Below, piece by piece: positions 7,499 to 16,447 of a stretch of DNA of 64,000 nucleotides (within the stretch, counting starts at the first letter, position 1; each line of letters opens with the position of its first letter). Source of the stretch: Pseudomonas arcuscaelestis (GTDB taxonomy: Bacteria > Pseudomonadota > Gammaproteobacteria > Pseudomonadales > Pseudomonadaceae); contig NZ_JACOPV010000012.1 in assembly GCF_016881005.1 (NCBI RefSeq), positions 169,561 to 233,560 of the forward strand, in the 5' to 3' direction. Under the pieces are notes generated by a model. It ran no database searches. It was not told where the DNA came from and saw only the letters and a list, made by a program, of their open reading frames with translations. Position numbers and translations under genes: made by a program.

Positions 7499-8788
7499 AT
7501 GTTTGCCCCCTTTCCCCTTGCACCCGGGCGCGGCCTTGCTGGCCTGCTCGCAATGTTAACTGCCGCTTCCACTCAGGCTGCCGGCTTTCTTGAAGACAGC
7601 AGCGCCAAAGTCGAAGCGCGTAATGTCTATTTCAATCGAGACTTTCGCGATGGACATGTCAGTTCCAGCCAGGGCGCCTCGAAACGCGAAGAATGGGCGC
7701 AGGGATTTATTCTTAATGTGCAGTCCGGTTATACCCAGGGACCTGTGGGCTTCGGTGTCGATGCCCTGGGCATGCTCGGGATCAAACTCGACTCCAGTCC
7801 GGCTGACAGCAACAGTGGCTTGATGCCGTCAAGCGGCAATGACCCGCGCGGGTCGGTGGACCAATACGCAAAACTCGGTGTCGCCGGCAAAATGCGCTAT
7901 TCCAGGACAGTGCTCAAATACGGCTCGATGCTGCCGGACATGCCGCTGCTCAAGTACAACGACGGCCGCTTGCTGCCAACCATGTTCCAGGGCGCGATGC
8001 TTACCTCCGAGGAAATCAATAACCTCAAGTTCAGTGTCGCGCGCCTGGATAAGTACACCGCGCGGGACTCAACCGACCGCCAGGACATTCGTGTCCACTG
8101 CAAGAACAAGCGTTATGCCTGCAACGTCAGTGCCGATCATTTCGATATGGCCGGTGTCGACTACAGGTTCAACGAACGGTTAAGCGCGCAGTATCAGGTC
8201 GCCAAGCTGGAAAACATCTATCGCCAGCACTTTTTGGGTGTGCTCGCCAGCCAGCCATTGAGCGTTGGCACGTTATCGGCCGATCTGCGTCTGATCAAAA
8301 GTGATGATATCGGCAATGCCCGCGCGGGTGAGATCGAACATCGCGCCTTCAGCGGCATGCTTGGCTATAGCCTGGGTGGGCACAAGATCAGCGCCGGCTG
8401 GCAGCGCATGTATGGCGAAAATGCCATGCCTTATCTCGATGGCAGCAACCCTTACTTGGTCAACTATGCCCAGGTCAACGACTTTGCCGCTGCCCAGGAA
8501 CGCTCCTGGCAGTTGCGTTATGACTATGACTTCAAGGCTATCGGTGTACCGGGCTTGAGCTTCCTGACCCGTTACATCAACGGTGACCATATCAAGGTGC
8601 CCGGCAGCCAGGCTGAGGGCAAGGAGTGGGAGCGCGACAGCGAACTCAAGTATCAAGTGCAAAGCGGCACCTTCAAGGATGTCAGTGTTCGCCTGCGCAA
8701 CTCTACCTATCGCAGCAACTATGAGAAATGGGCTCGGGATATGGATGAAACCCGGGTCATTGTCAGTTACAACTTCTCGATCTGGTAA
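7499..8788 (+). CDS. OprD-family outer membrane porin
   Basis: A 429-residue outer-membrane beta-barrel with a signal peptide (GRGLAGLLAMLTAASTQA, cleaved before AGFLEDS). OprD-family marks are the N-terminal GFLEDSSAKVEARNVYFNRD, the REEWAQGFILNVQSG strand, LLKYNDGRLLPTMFQG, and the terminal strand ending VSYNFSIW with an aromatic last residue. These channels admit basic amino acids, dipeptides or carboxylates; the substrate cannot be assigned here. A CHCKNKRYACN-like segment provides two cysteines in an external loop, which is unusual for the family. The ATG at 7499 has no strong ribosome site; an upstream TTG at 7457 is a weaker alternative. It is followed closely by cobF on the same strand. 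Confidence 0.9.
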   Translation: MFAPFPLAPGRGLAGLLAMLTAASTQAAGFLEDSSAKVEARNVYFNRDFRDGHVSSSQGASKREEWAQGFILNVQSGYTQGPVGFGVDALGMLGIKLDSSPADSNSGLMPSSGNDPRGSVDQYAKLGVAGKMRYSRTVLKYGSMLPDMPLLKYNDGRLLPTMFQGAMLTSEEINNLKFSVARLDKYTARDSTDRQDIRVHCKNKRYACNVSADHFDMAGVDYRFNERLSAQYQVAKLENIYRQHFLGVLASQPLSVGTLSADLRLIKSDDIGNARAGEIEHRAFSGMLGYSLGGHKISAGWQRMYGENAMPYLDGSNPYLVNYAQVNDFAAAQERSWQLRYDYDFKAIGVPGLSFLTRYINGDHIKVPGSQAEGKEWERDSELKYQVQSGTFKDVSVRLRNSTYRSNYEKWARDMDETRVIVSYNFSIW

Positions 8789-8856
8789 GCAGCGCATTGC
8801 CACTGCCCCTCGGTCAGTCGACAATGGCGATTGGCCGAGCCGTGGAATGCACTGTG

Positions 8857-9606
8857 ATGAAGACGCTGCTGTTGATTGGAATCGGGCCGGGCAATCCGCG
8901 TCAGATAACCCTTGAGGCTATCGACGCAATGAACCGGGCGCAGGTTTTTTTCGTGCTCGACAAGGGCCAGGTCAAGGACGAACTGCTGCAACTGCGCAAG
9001 AACATCCTTGAGCGCTATGTGCAGCACGGGGACTATCGCCTGGTGCAAGTTGAGGATCCACAGCGTGATGGCAGCGCCAGCGACTATGTCGGTGCCGTGC
9101 AGGACTGGCATCACAAGCGCGCCGCGCTCTATGCGCAGTTGATCGACAATGAGTTGGCCGCGGGTGAGTGCGGGGCATTCCTGCTCTGGGGCGAACCGAC
9201 ACTGTACGACAGTACGCTGCGCATTCTAGACCTGGTGCAGCAAGGTGGTGTCGACATCGAACTGCAAGTCATTCCGGGGATCAGTAGCGTGCAGGCCCTG
9301 GCTGCAGGTCATCGAATCGGCCTTAATCGTATTGGTGAGCCGCTGACCGTGTTGCCGGGCCGGCGTCTTGCTGAGCAGGCGCAGATCGACAACCTGGTAG
9401 TGATGCTCGATGGCCAATGCGCATTTGCTGCATTGGATGATCCAGACTTGCTTATCTATTGGGGCGCCTACCTCGGAACGGCCGACCAGATACTGATTGC
9501 CGGGCCGTTGCGCGAGGTTCGCGAGCAGATTCTTGAGCAGCGCGAGCAGGCGCGCGCGCGCAAGGGTTGGATCATGGACACTTATCTGCTGCGTCGACCG
9601 CTGTAG
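8857..9606 (+). CDS. cobF: Precorrin-6A synthase (deacetylating)
   Basis: A 249-residue SAM-dependent tetrapyrrole methylase. CobF methylates precorrin-5 at C-1 with release of acetate, giving precorrin-6A in the aerobic cobalamin pathway. The N-terminus KTLLLIGIGPGNP is the methylase glycine-rich loop; LLWGEPTLYDSTLRIL, VIPGISSVQALAAGHRIGLNRIGEP and the C-terminal RARKGWIMDTYLLRR are diagnostic of CobF. The ATG at 8857 is in frame with the conserved start; upstream residues are not conserved. No other cobalamin gene is in the window, so it stands apart from the main cob cluster. Its 3' end overlaps the convergent glycosyltransferase gene by 35 bases. Confidence 0.93.
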   Translation: MKTLLLIGIGPGNPRQITLEAIDAMNRAQVFFVLDKGQVKDELLQLRKNILERYVQHGDYRLVQVEDPQRDGSASDYVGAVQDWHHKRAALYAQLIDNELAAGECGAFLLWGEPTLYDSTLRILDLVQQGGVDIELQVIPGISSVQALAAGHRIGLNRIGEPLTVLPGRRLAEQAQIDNLVVMLDGQCAFAALDDPDLLIYWGAYLGTADQILIAGPLREVREQILEQREQARARKGWIMDTYLLRRPL

Positions 9607-10891
9607 CAAGACGGTTCTTCGCCTCGATCCATTGCGCCATGTACTGGGTACTTTTGTGCTGGTGGTGACGCAGCATGGCGCCAGTAAAGTTGAACAAGCG
9701 GTGTTGGTCCAGATCGCCCAGGGCGTATTCGATACGTTCGACCAGGGCGGTGCTGTGCTGGCGGCGATCATAACGAGCCTTGAGCAGTTGCAGCCCCTGT
9801 TGCTGTGCCTGTTGCCAGCGGGCTTCGTCGTTGTAAAGTTGCACGGCGGCTTCGGCCAGGCCTTCGCCGGTGCCGGCCACGGCACCTGGCCAGGGCAGGG
9901 CGCCGTGCATGGCTTCGGCGCCGATGGGGGTGGTCACGCTGGGCGTGCCGCAGAGCATGGCGTCAGTCAGTTTACCTTTGATGCCGGCACCAAAGCGCAG
10001 CGGCGCCAGGCAGATACGCGCATTGCCCATTACTTCCAGGGCGTCTTCGGCCCAGTTCATGATGTGAAAACCTTCGCCAGGTTTGTGCAGCGCTGTGGCT
10101 TTGGGCGGCGTGTAGGCGCCGTAGATGCGCAATTGCGCCTTGGGCAGGTGGCGGCGGATGATCGGCCACAGGGTATTCTTCATCCACAGTACGGCATCCC
10201 AGTTAGGGGCGTGGCGGAAGTTGCCAATGGTGAGGAAGTCGGCACGCTCGGCATAAGGCTTGAAGGGTTCGCTGGGCACATCGACCATAAGCGGACACCA
10301 GTGCAAGAGATGCTCGGGAACACCAAAGCCATTGATGAGCAGGTCGATTTCGACATCGGAGATCATCAGGCTCAAGTCGCTACGGTAGATGGCCGCCAGT
10401 TCCCGCAGTGTCAGGTCAGCGCCAGCCATCTGTCGATACAGGTCGGGGCCGGAGGTGGCGAACAGTTCGCGAAAGTCGTTGGGGTCCAGCCCTTCGATCA
10501 GACGGCGGCGCAACAGTTGCTGGCGGGCATCGCGCAGGCTTTGCAGATCTGAGGTTTCCAGCACGCGCAAGGCATTGGGGCAGTGCTTTTCCACACGCCA
10601 GCCGAATTGCTCTTCCATCATGAAACGATCGAACAGCACGACATCCGGGGCCAGTTCACTGACGAAGTGGTCGAAACTGCTGTCGTTGAGCGTGATGGCT
10701 TGCTCGGCGATACCCAGCTCGACAAGGTTCGCCTTGTGCTCGCCGATTGCTGCCGGGCTGCTGAACGTCACCTGCCAGCCACGCTGCACAAAACTTTCGA
10801 GGATTTGCATCATGTGCCCGCCGGCAGCCGAAGAGCGCGGTTCGGGCCAGACGTAGCCGATGACCAGGACGTTGAGCGTGGGCTTGAGCAT
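9572..10891 (-). CDS. Glycosyltransferase, GT-B fold (family 4-like)
   Basis: A 439-residue cytoplasmic glycosyltransferase. The first half has an N-terminal Rossmann domain (LNVLVIGYVWPEPRSSAAG, HMMQILESFVQRGWQVTF). The second half has the donor-binding domain of GT4 enzymes: FLTIGNFRHAPNWDAVLW, LRIYGAY, and the LAPLRFGAGIKGKLTDAMLCGTPSVTT block that binds the sugar nucleotide. There is no membrane helix. The acceptor is unknown; surface polysaccharide or protein glycosylation are both possible. The ATG at 10891 is preferred to an upstream start that adds nine residues. It converges on cobF with a 35-base overlap and may be co-transcribed with the receiver gene 32 bases upstream. Confidence 0.85.
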   Translation of the reverse strand: MLKPTLNVLVIGYVWPEPRSSAAGGHMMQILESFVQRGWQVTFSSPAAIGEHKANLVELGIAEQAITLNDSSFDHFVSELAPDVVLFDRFMMEEQFGWRVEKHCPNALRVLETSDLQSLRDARQQLLRRRLIEGLDPNDFRELFATSGPDLYRQMAGADLTLRELAAIYRSDLSLMISDVEIDLLINGFGVPEHLLHWCPLMVDVPSEPFKPYAERADFLTIGNFRHAPNWDAVLWMKNTLWPIIRRHLPKAQLRIYGAYTPPKATALHKPGEGFHIMNWAEDALEVMGNARICLAPLRFGAGIKGKLTDAMLCGTPSVTTPIGAEAMHGALPWPGAVAGTGEGLAEAAVQLYNDEARWQQAQQQGLQLLKARYDRRQHSTALVERIEYALGDLDQHRLFNFTGAMLRHHQHKSTQYMAQWIEAKNRLATAVDAADKCP

Positions 10892-10923
10892 GAGCGAGGG
10901 TAGCCTTGGAAAAAGCACCCATT

Positions 10924-11307
10924 CTACAACGAATCGTCGGTTTCCACGGCCGCCAGGATATGTTTTACCTTGTCACGCAACGTATCGATTCCGAAGGGTT
11001 TGCTGATCATGTACATACCACTCGGTATCTGGCTGGAATCCCCTAGGCCGCTGGCGAACAGAATGGGCAGCAGAGGCCTCGCCTCCCGTGCTTTGGCTGC
11101 CAGGTCCTTGCCGCTCATGCCAGGCAGGCCGATGTCGGTCATCATCAGCGCCAGTGTCTGGGTCGGGTCCTGAATTATTTTCAGGGCCGCTTCACCATCC
11201 TGAGCGACGATGACTGTGTAATCCAGCGCCTCCAGCACATCGGCGATCAACGCGCGCACGGTTGCGTCATCCTCTACAACCAGCAGGGGTGTGGGAGATG
11301 GGGGCAT
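10924..11307 (-). CDS. Single-domain response regulator receiver protein
   Basis: A 127-residue stand-alone receiver (CheY-like) domain with no output domain. The acidic pair VEDD opens the fold, the phosphorylation Asp is in MMTDIGLPGMSG, and the conserved Lys is in ISKPFG. Such proteins act as phosphate shuttles or sinks. It is divergent from the large hybrid histidine kinase that begins 249 bases away, so it is a likely partner in that phosphorelay, but this is inference from position. The ATG at 11307 has a CAGGACC site; an upstream start would add 31 unconserved residues. Confidence 0.88.
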   Translation of the reverse strand: MPPSPTPLLVVEDDATVRALIADVLEALDYTVIVAQDGEAALKIIQDPTQTLALMMTDIGLPGMSGKDLAAKAREARPLLPILFASGLGDSSQIPSGMYMISKPFGIDTLRDKVKHILAAVETDDSL

Positions 11308-11556
11308 GAGCAAGGTCCTGTATAAGTGTTTGTTTCTATTCTGTATGCCGGGTTCGGGGATAAGTTCCCGATTTGTTGTGCAGAATAGCGATTTGCGCAA
11401 AAAACAGGGAACGATTGCTACAGAGCACTCTCAAATGCTGGCTAAATGCCCTGTCGAAAATGACAAAGCTGTTTAGACTTGGGGTGGAAAGTAGACTATT
11501 TACTCGGATAATCCGCCGTACTCTTTCGTTTGATTCACTTGCTCGGGCCCTTTCAG

Positions 11557-14500
11557 ATGATTCCGCCAGCCTCGATAGATCAGCAAAGCTTTCGTAAGCT
11601 GCTGAGCCGTAACATCGGTCTACCGTTGGGGGTCGGTTTGCTCAGCGCTGTAGTGTTTGTGGTGGTGATCAGCTATCTGCTATCGGCCATCCAGTGGCTG
11701 CAGCATTCCGACCGGGTGATCAACAACACCAACGAGACGGTAAAGCTTTCTATTGATATGGAAACCGGTATGCGCGGGTTCCTGATCACCGGGGATGAAC
11801 AGTTTCTTGCCCCCTACGAGCTGGCCAAGCCGCAAGTGTTGTCGGCGCTCAAGGACTTGCAGCAACTGGTCAAGGACAACCCGCAGCAAGTAGACCGTCT
11901 GGGCCGACTCATCGGCCTGCAACAGGAGTGGAACGCCTTCGGCAGCGAGATGATCGACCTGCGACGCAATGCCGGGGACTACAGTCAGCCGATTCGCAGT
12001 GGCCGTGGCAAACGCATCACCGACGAGATGCGCCAGGAATTTGATTCGTTCATCGACATGGAGCAGCAACTACGGGCGGCGCGTAGTGATCAAGTCAGCA
12101 CCGTTACCGTGGTGGCCATTTCGGTGTACCTGGTGTTCATTATTCTGCTAAGTGCCTTGCTGGCGTTCTTGGGACGGCGGGACTTGATGGCGCTGTCGTC
12201 GAGCTACACCAGCAACCTGCAAGCCCAACAACGCGCCACCCAGCGTCTGGAGCAGCAAGCATGGATGCGTACCGGCCAGACGAAGCTGGCCGAGCAGGTA
12301 TTGGGTCAATTGACGTTGCCGATGCTGGGTAACAATATCCTGCGTTTTTTTGCCAATTACGTCGGTTGTGTCGTGGCTGCGCTGTATGTACGGGACGAGC
12401 ATGGCGGCCTACGACGCGTTGCCGGTTACGGTTTGTCGGGTGAACAACAGGCCCGGGAACAGGTGGTCGGTTCTCATGAAGGCTTGTTGGCGCAAGTAGT
12501 AAACCAGGGGCAGCTGTTGCGCCTTGATGAAGTACCCGACGACTACTTCAAGGTCAGCTCCGGCCTGGGTGAAGGTTTACCACGTAGCGTCGTGCTGGTG
12601 CCCGCCAGCAACGATGGCCAGGTCAACGGTGTTGTTGAACTTGGCTTCTTGCGCACGCTGACTGACCGCGATATCGAGCTGTTCGAACTGGTTGCCGACA
12701 ATCTTGGCACCTCCATCGAGAGCGCTCGCTACCGCCAGCGTCTGCAGGAGGTGTTGGCGGAAACCCAGCAGCTCAACGAAGAGCTGCAGGTGCAGCAGGA
12801 AGAGCTGAAAACCGCCAACGAAGAGCTTGAGGAACAGTCGCGGGTGCTCAAGGAATCCCAGGCGCACCTTGAGACTCAGCAGGCGGAACTGGAGCAAACC
12901 AACGAACAATTGGCCGAGCGTACTGATGCGCTGGCTGAACAGCGCGATGCCCTGAACCGCAAGAACGGCGAGCTGAATCAGGCCCAGGCCGAATTGCAGA
13001 CTCGCGCCGAAGCGTTGCAGCGCTCCAGCAAGTACAAGTCGGAATTCCTTGCCAACATGTCCCACGAGCTGCGCACACCGCTCAACAGCTCGCTGATTCT
13101 GGCCAAGTTGTTGGCAGAGAATCCCCAGGAAAACCTCAGTGAAGATCAAGTCAAGTTCGCCGAGTCGATCTACTCGGCTGGCAACGATCTACTCAATTTG
13201 ATCAACGATATTCTCGACATTGCCAAGGTCGAGGCGGGCAAGCTTGAAGTGCGTCCGGAAACCACCCATGTAACGCGCCTGACCGAAGGCCTGCAAGCGA
13301 TGTTCGAACCGCTGGCCAAGGACAAACAGTTGAGTTTCAGCGTGGTCGTTGAGCCTGAAGTACCCGCTACGTTGTACACCGATCGCCAGCGTCTGGAGCA
13401 GATCCTCAAGAATCTGCTGTCCAATGCCGTGAAATTCACCGACGCCGGGCAAGTCAGCCTTAATGTCGGCTGGCAGGCCGATATGGGGGTAGTGTTCTCG
13501 GTACGTGACAGCGGCATCGGTATCGCCGCCGATCAGCAGCAAAGTATTTTCGAAGCGTTCCACCAGGCCGATGGCACAACCAATCGACGATATGGCGGCA
13601 CCGGGCTTGGCTTGTCTATTTCGCGCGACCTCGCTGAATTGCTCGGCGGCCAGATTACGGTGGCCAGCGATCTGGGCAAGGGCAGCGTATTCAGTCTGAT
13701 CCTGCCGCTGCGTTATGAACCTGGGGTTATCCAGGCGCCAGCAGCGATAATCAACCCGCCCGTTGCAGTGGCTGCCCAGCCTGTACCCGCGCCGCAAGCA
13801 GCACTTGATCCTGTTGTGGTTCCCCGCAGCACATTAGCCTTTGCCGATGATCGTGAGTTGGCACCGTTCAGCAATCGTTGCATTCTGGTCGTCGAGGACG
13901 AGCCGAATTTCGCCCGTATTCTTTTCGATCTGGCTCATGAGCTTGGGTACAGCTGTCTGGTTGCACAGGCCGCCGACGAGGGCTATGAGCTGGCCGCAGG
14001 GTTCATTCCGGACGCCATTCTGCTCGACATGCGCCTGCCGGATCACTCTGGCTTGACCGTGTTGCAACGACTCAAGGAGCAGGCCAGTACCCGTCATATT
14101 CCGGTGCACATCATTTCCGTCGAAGACCGCGTGGAAGCCGCCATGCACATGGGCGCTGTTGGCTATGCGGTCAAACCTGCCAGCCGCGAGGAGCTAAAGG
14201 CGGTATTTGCGCGCCTGGAAGACAAACTGACGCAGAAGCTCAAGCACATTCTGCTGGTAGAGGACGATGATCTGCAGCGCGAGAGCATCGCCCGCTTGAT
14301 CGGTGACGATGACATTGAAATAACCGCTGTCGGCATGGCTCAGGAAGCGCTGGATTTACTGCGCGAGAATATCTATGACTGCATGATCATCGATCTGAAG
14401 TTGCCCGACATGCTCGGCAATGAACTGCTCAAGCGCATGTCGGACGAGGATATCCGTTCGTTCCCGCCTGTGATCGTCTATACCGGGCGCAACCTGACGC

Positions 14501-15057
14501 GTGACGAAGAGGCCGATCTGCTCAAGTACTCGCGCTCGATCATCATCAAGGGTGCACGGTCACCCGAACGCCTGCTCGATGAAGTGACACTGTTCTTGCA
14601 CAAAGTCGAGTCGACGCTGTCCCATGAACGCCAACGCATGTTGAAGACCGCACGCAGCCGCGACAAAGTCTTCGAGGGGCGCAAGTTGCTGTTGGTTGAC
14701 GACGATGTGCGCAACATTTTTGCCCTGACCAGTGCGCTTGAACATAAGGGGGCCATCGTTGAAATCGCCCGCAACGGACGCGAGGCTATCGAGCAACTGG
14801 AGCTAAACAGCGATATCGATCTGGTACTGATGGATGTGATGATGCCAGAGATGGATGGCTACGAAGCGACCCGCTTGATCCGTCAGCAACCGCGCTGGCG
14901 CAAGCTGCCGATTATCGCGGTAACGGCCAAGGCCATGAAAGATGATCAGCATCGTTGCCTGCAAGCCGGTGCCAATGATTACTTGGCCAAGCCGATTGAT
15001 CTGGATCGCCTGTTCTCGTTGATTCGTGTATGGCTGCCACAACTGGAGCGAATTTGA
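11557..15057 (+). CDS. CHASE3-GAF hybrid histidine kinase with three receiver domains
   Basis: A 1166-residue membrane-bound hybrid sensor kinase. Order of parts: transmembrane helix about 22-46; periplasmic CHASE3 domain about 50-180 (METGMRGFLITGDEQFL); second helix about 182-205; GAF domain about 245-390; a long Gln/Glu-rich coiled coil about 396-493; HisKA with phospho-His503 in MSHELRTPLN; HATPase with NLLSNAVKFT, DSGIGI and GGTGLGLS; then receivers with Asp824, Asp946 and Asp1093. The middle receiver is the most divergent. It heads an operon with CheR-, CheB- and receiver-kinase genes, each overlapping the next. This architecture suggests a stress or surface phosphorelay rather than flagellar chemotaxis, because no chemoreceptor, CheA or CheW is present. 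The start could alternatively be an in-frame TTG at 11530. Confidence 0.92.
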   Translation: MIPPASIDQQSFRKLLSRNIGLPLGVGLLSAVVFVVVISYLLSAIQWLQHSDRVINNTNETVKLSIDMETGMRGFLITGDEQFLAPYELAKPQVLSALKDLQQLVKDNPQQVDRLGRLIGLQQEWNAFGSEMIDLRRNAGDYSQPIRSGRGKRITDEMRQEFDSFIDMEQQLRAARSDQVSTVTVVAISVYLVFIILLSALLAFLGRRDLMALSSSYTSNLQAQQRATQRLEQQAWMRTGQTKLAEQVLGQLTLPMLGNNILRFFANYVGCVVAALYVRDEHGGLRRVAGYGLSGEQQAREQVVGSHEGLLAQVVNQGQLLRLDEVPDDYFKVSSGLGEGLPRSVVLVPASNDGQVNGVVELGFLRTLTDRDIELFELVADNLGTSIESARYRQRLQEVLAETQQLNEELQVQQEELKTANEELEEQSRVLKESQAHLETQQAELEQTNEQLAERTDALAEQRDALNRKNGELNQAQAELQTRAEALQRSSKYKSEFLANMSHELRTPLNSSLILAKLLAENPQENLSEDQVKFAESIYSAGNDLLNLINDILDIAKVEAGKLEVRPETTHVTRLTEGLQAMFEPLAKDKQLSFSVVVEPEVPATLYTDRQRLEQILKNLLSNAVKFTDAGQVSLNVGWQADMGVVFSVRDSGIGIAADQQQSIFEAFHQADGTTNRRYGGTGLGLSISRDLAELLGGQITVASDLGKGSVFSLILPLRYEPGVIQAPAAIINPPVAVAAQPVPAPQAALDPVVVPRSTLAFADDRELAPFSNRCILVVEDEPNFARILFDLAHELGYSCLVAQAADEGYELAAGFIPDAILLDMRLPDHSGLTVLQRLKEQASTRHIPVHIISVEDRVEAAMHMGAVGYAVKPASREELKAVFARLEDKLTQKLKHILLVEDDDLQRESIARLIGDDDIEITAVGMAQEALDLLRENIYDCMIIDLKLPDMLGNELLKRMSDEDIRSFPPVIVYTGRNLTRDEEADLLKYSRSIIIKGARSPERLLDEVTLFLHKVESTLSHERQRMLKTARSRDKVFEGRKLLLVDDDVRNIFALTSALEHKGAIVEIARNGREAIEQLELNSDIDLVLMDVMMPEMDGYEATRLIRQQPRWRKLPIIAVTAKAMKDDQHRCLQAGANDYLAKPIDLDRLFSLIRVWLPQLERI

Positions 15058-15875
15058 GCATCGAACGTAACACCGACATAGAAATACGGCTGTTGATCGA
15101 GGCGATCTACCTCAAATACAGCTATGACTTTCGCGATTACTCTGGCGCTTCGATCAAGCGCCGGATCCAGCATGCGTTGCGCCAGTTCGACTGCAGGACG
15201 GTCTCCGCGCTGCAGGAGCGGGTATTGCACGACCCGGGCATGTTCATGCAGTTGCTGCAGTTTCTCACCATTCCGGTCAGTGAGATGTTTCGCGACCCGG
15301 AACACTTTCTGGCCCTGCGCCAGGAGGTGGTACCGCTACTGCGTACCTGGCCTTCGCTGAAAATCTGGATCGCGGGCTGCAGCACCGGCGAGGAAGTCTA
15401 TTCAATGGCCATCCTGTTGCGTGAAGAAGGCTTGCTTGAACGCACCATCATCTACGCCACTGATATCAACCCCAGCTCCCTGGAGAAGGCCAAGCAGGGT
15501 ATCTACACGGTGCAGAATATGCGCGAGTATGCCCAGAACTACCGCAAGGCCGGCGGGCGGCGAGATTTCAGCGATTACTACACCTGTGCCTATGGCAACG
15601 CCATCGTCGACAGCAGCCTGCGTGACAACGTGACCTTTGCCGACCATAGCCTTGCCACCGACAGTGTGTTTTCCGAAACCCAGTTGGTGTCCTGCCGCAA
15701 CGTACTGATCTATTTCAACAAGACCCTGCAGGACCGAGCATTCGGGCTATTTCATGAGTCGCTTTGTCATCGCGGTTTCCTGGTGCTGGGCAGTAAGGAA
15801 ACCCTGGACTTTTCCTCCTACGCTGATCAGTTCCAGGCCTTTGTCAAACCAGAACGGATCTACCGCAAGTCATGA
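15054..15875 (+). CDS. CheR-type protein glutamate methyltransferase
   Basis: A 273-residue SAM-dependent methyltransferase of the CheR family, which esterifies glutamate side chains. The N-terminal helical domain (DFRDYSGASIKRRIQHAL) is followed by the SAM-binding domain with WIAGCSTGEEVYS, YATDINPSSLEKA, and VSCRNVLIYFNK. The start is probably a TTG at 15054 because a GGAG site lies six bases upstream and the codon overlaps the kinase stop (TTGA); an ATG at 15030 lies inside the kinase gene. It overlaps the following CheB gene by four bases. As no chemoreceptor is in the cluster, its target may be a partner kinase or a remote receptor. Confidence 0.9.
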   Translation: MSIERNTDIEIRLLIEAIYLKYSYDFRDYSGASIKRRIQHALRQFDCRTVSALQERVLHDPGMFMQLLQFLTIPVSEMFRDPEHFLALRQEVVPLLRTWPSLKIWIAGCSTGEEVYSMAILLREEGLLERTIIYATDINPSSLEKAKQGIYTVQNMREYAQNYRKAGGRRDFSDYYTCAYGNAIVDSSLRDNVTFADHSLATDSVFSETQLVSCRNVLIYFNKTLQDRAFGLFHESLCHRGFLVLGSKETLDFSSYADQFQAFVKPERIYRKS

Positions 15876-16447
15876 AAGACATTCAGGCGATTGTCGTCGG
15901 TGCCTCGGCTGGAGGTGTCAGTGCCTTGTTAAGCCTGTTCCATGCCTTGCCGAAGGATTTTTCCATCCCGATTGTGTGCGTGCTGCACCTGCCGGATGAC
16001 CGTCACAGCCAGTTGGCGCAGGTTTTCAAGCGCAGGCTGGGGCGCGAGGTGCGTGAAGCCCAGGATAAACAGACAATCAGCGCGGGCACGATTTACTTTG
16101 CCGGCCCCGGTTACCATTTGTCGCTGGAGCAGGACCTCAGCTTTTCCTTGAGTCAGGAGGACCGGGTGCACTTTTCCCGGCCTTCAATTGATATTTTGTT
16201 CGAGTCGGCTGCTGATGCCTATGGGTCGACGTTGGTGGGCGTGTTGCTGACGGGGGCCAATGAAGACGGTGCTCGTGGTCTTGCATACATCAAGCAGTTG
16301 GGCGGCTACACCTTTGTCCAGGATCCGAGCGAAGCCCATGTCGCGACAATGCCCGAAGCGGCATTGGCCTTGCACCTACCTGACTACACACTGCCGTTGA
16401 GCGGCATCGGGCAATTGCTCGCCAAGCTGGAACCCTCCAAATGCTAA
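15872..16447 (+). CDS. Stand-alone CheB-type methylesterase domain protein
   Basis: A 191-residue protein containing only the catalytic half of CheB, the enzyme that removes methyl esters or deamidates glutamine. The catalytic Ser12 is in VVGASAGG, His39 in CVLHLPDD, and the Asp in LTGANEDGARG. The usual N-terminal receiver domain of chemotaxis CheB is missing, so activity cannot be controlled by phosphorylation in cis; the receiver-kinase encoded next may regulate it in trans. Its start overlaps the cheR stop (ATGA), and its end overlaps the next start, so the genes are translationally coupled. Confidence 0.9.
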   Translation: MKDIQAIVVGASAGGVSALLSLFHALPKDFSIPIVCVLHLPDDRHSQLAQVFKRRLGREVREAQDKQTISAGTIYFAGPGYHLSLEQDLSFSLSQEDRVHFSRPSIDILFESAADAYGSTLVGVLLTGANEDGARGLAYIKQLGGYTFVQDPSEAHVATMPEAALALHLPDYTLPLSGIGQLLAKLEPSKC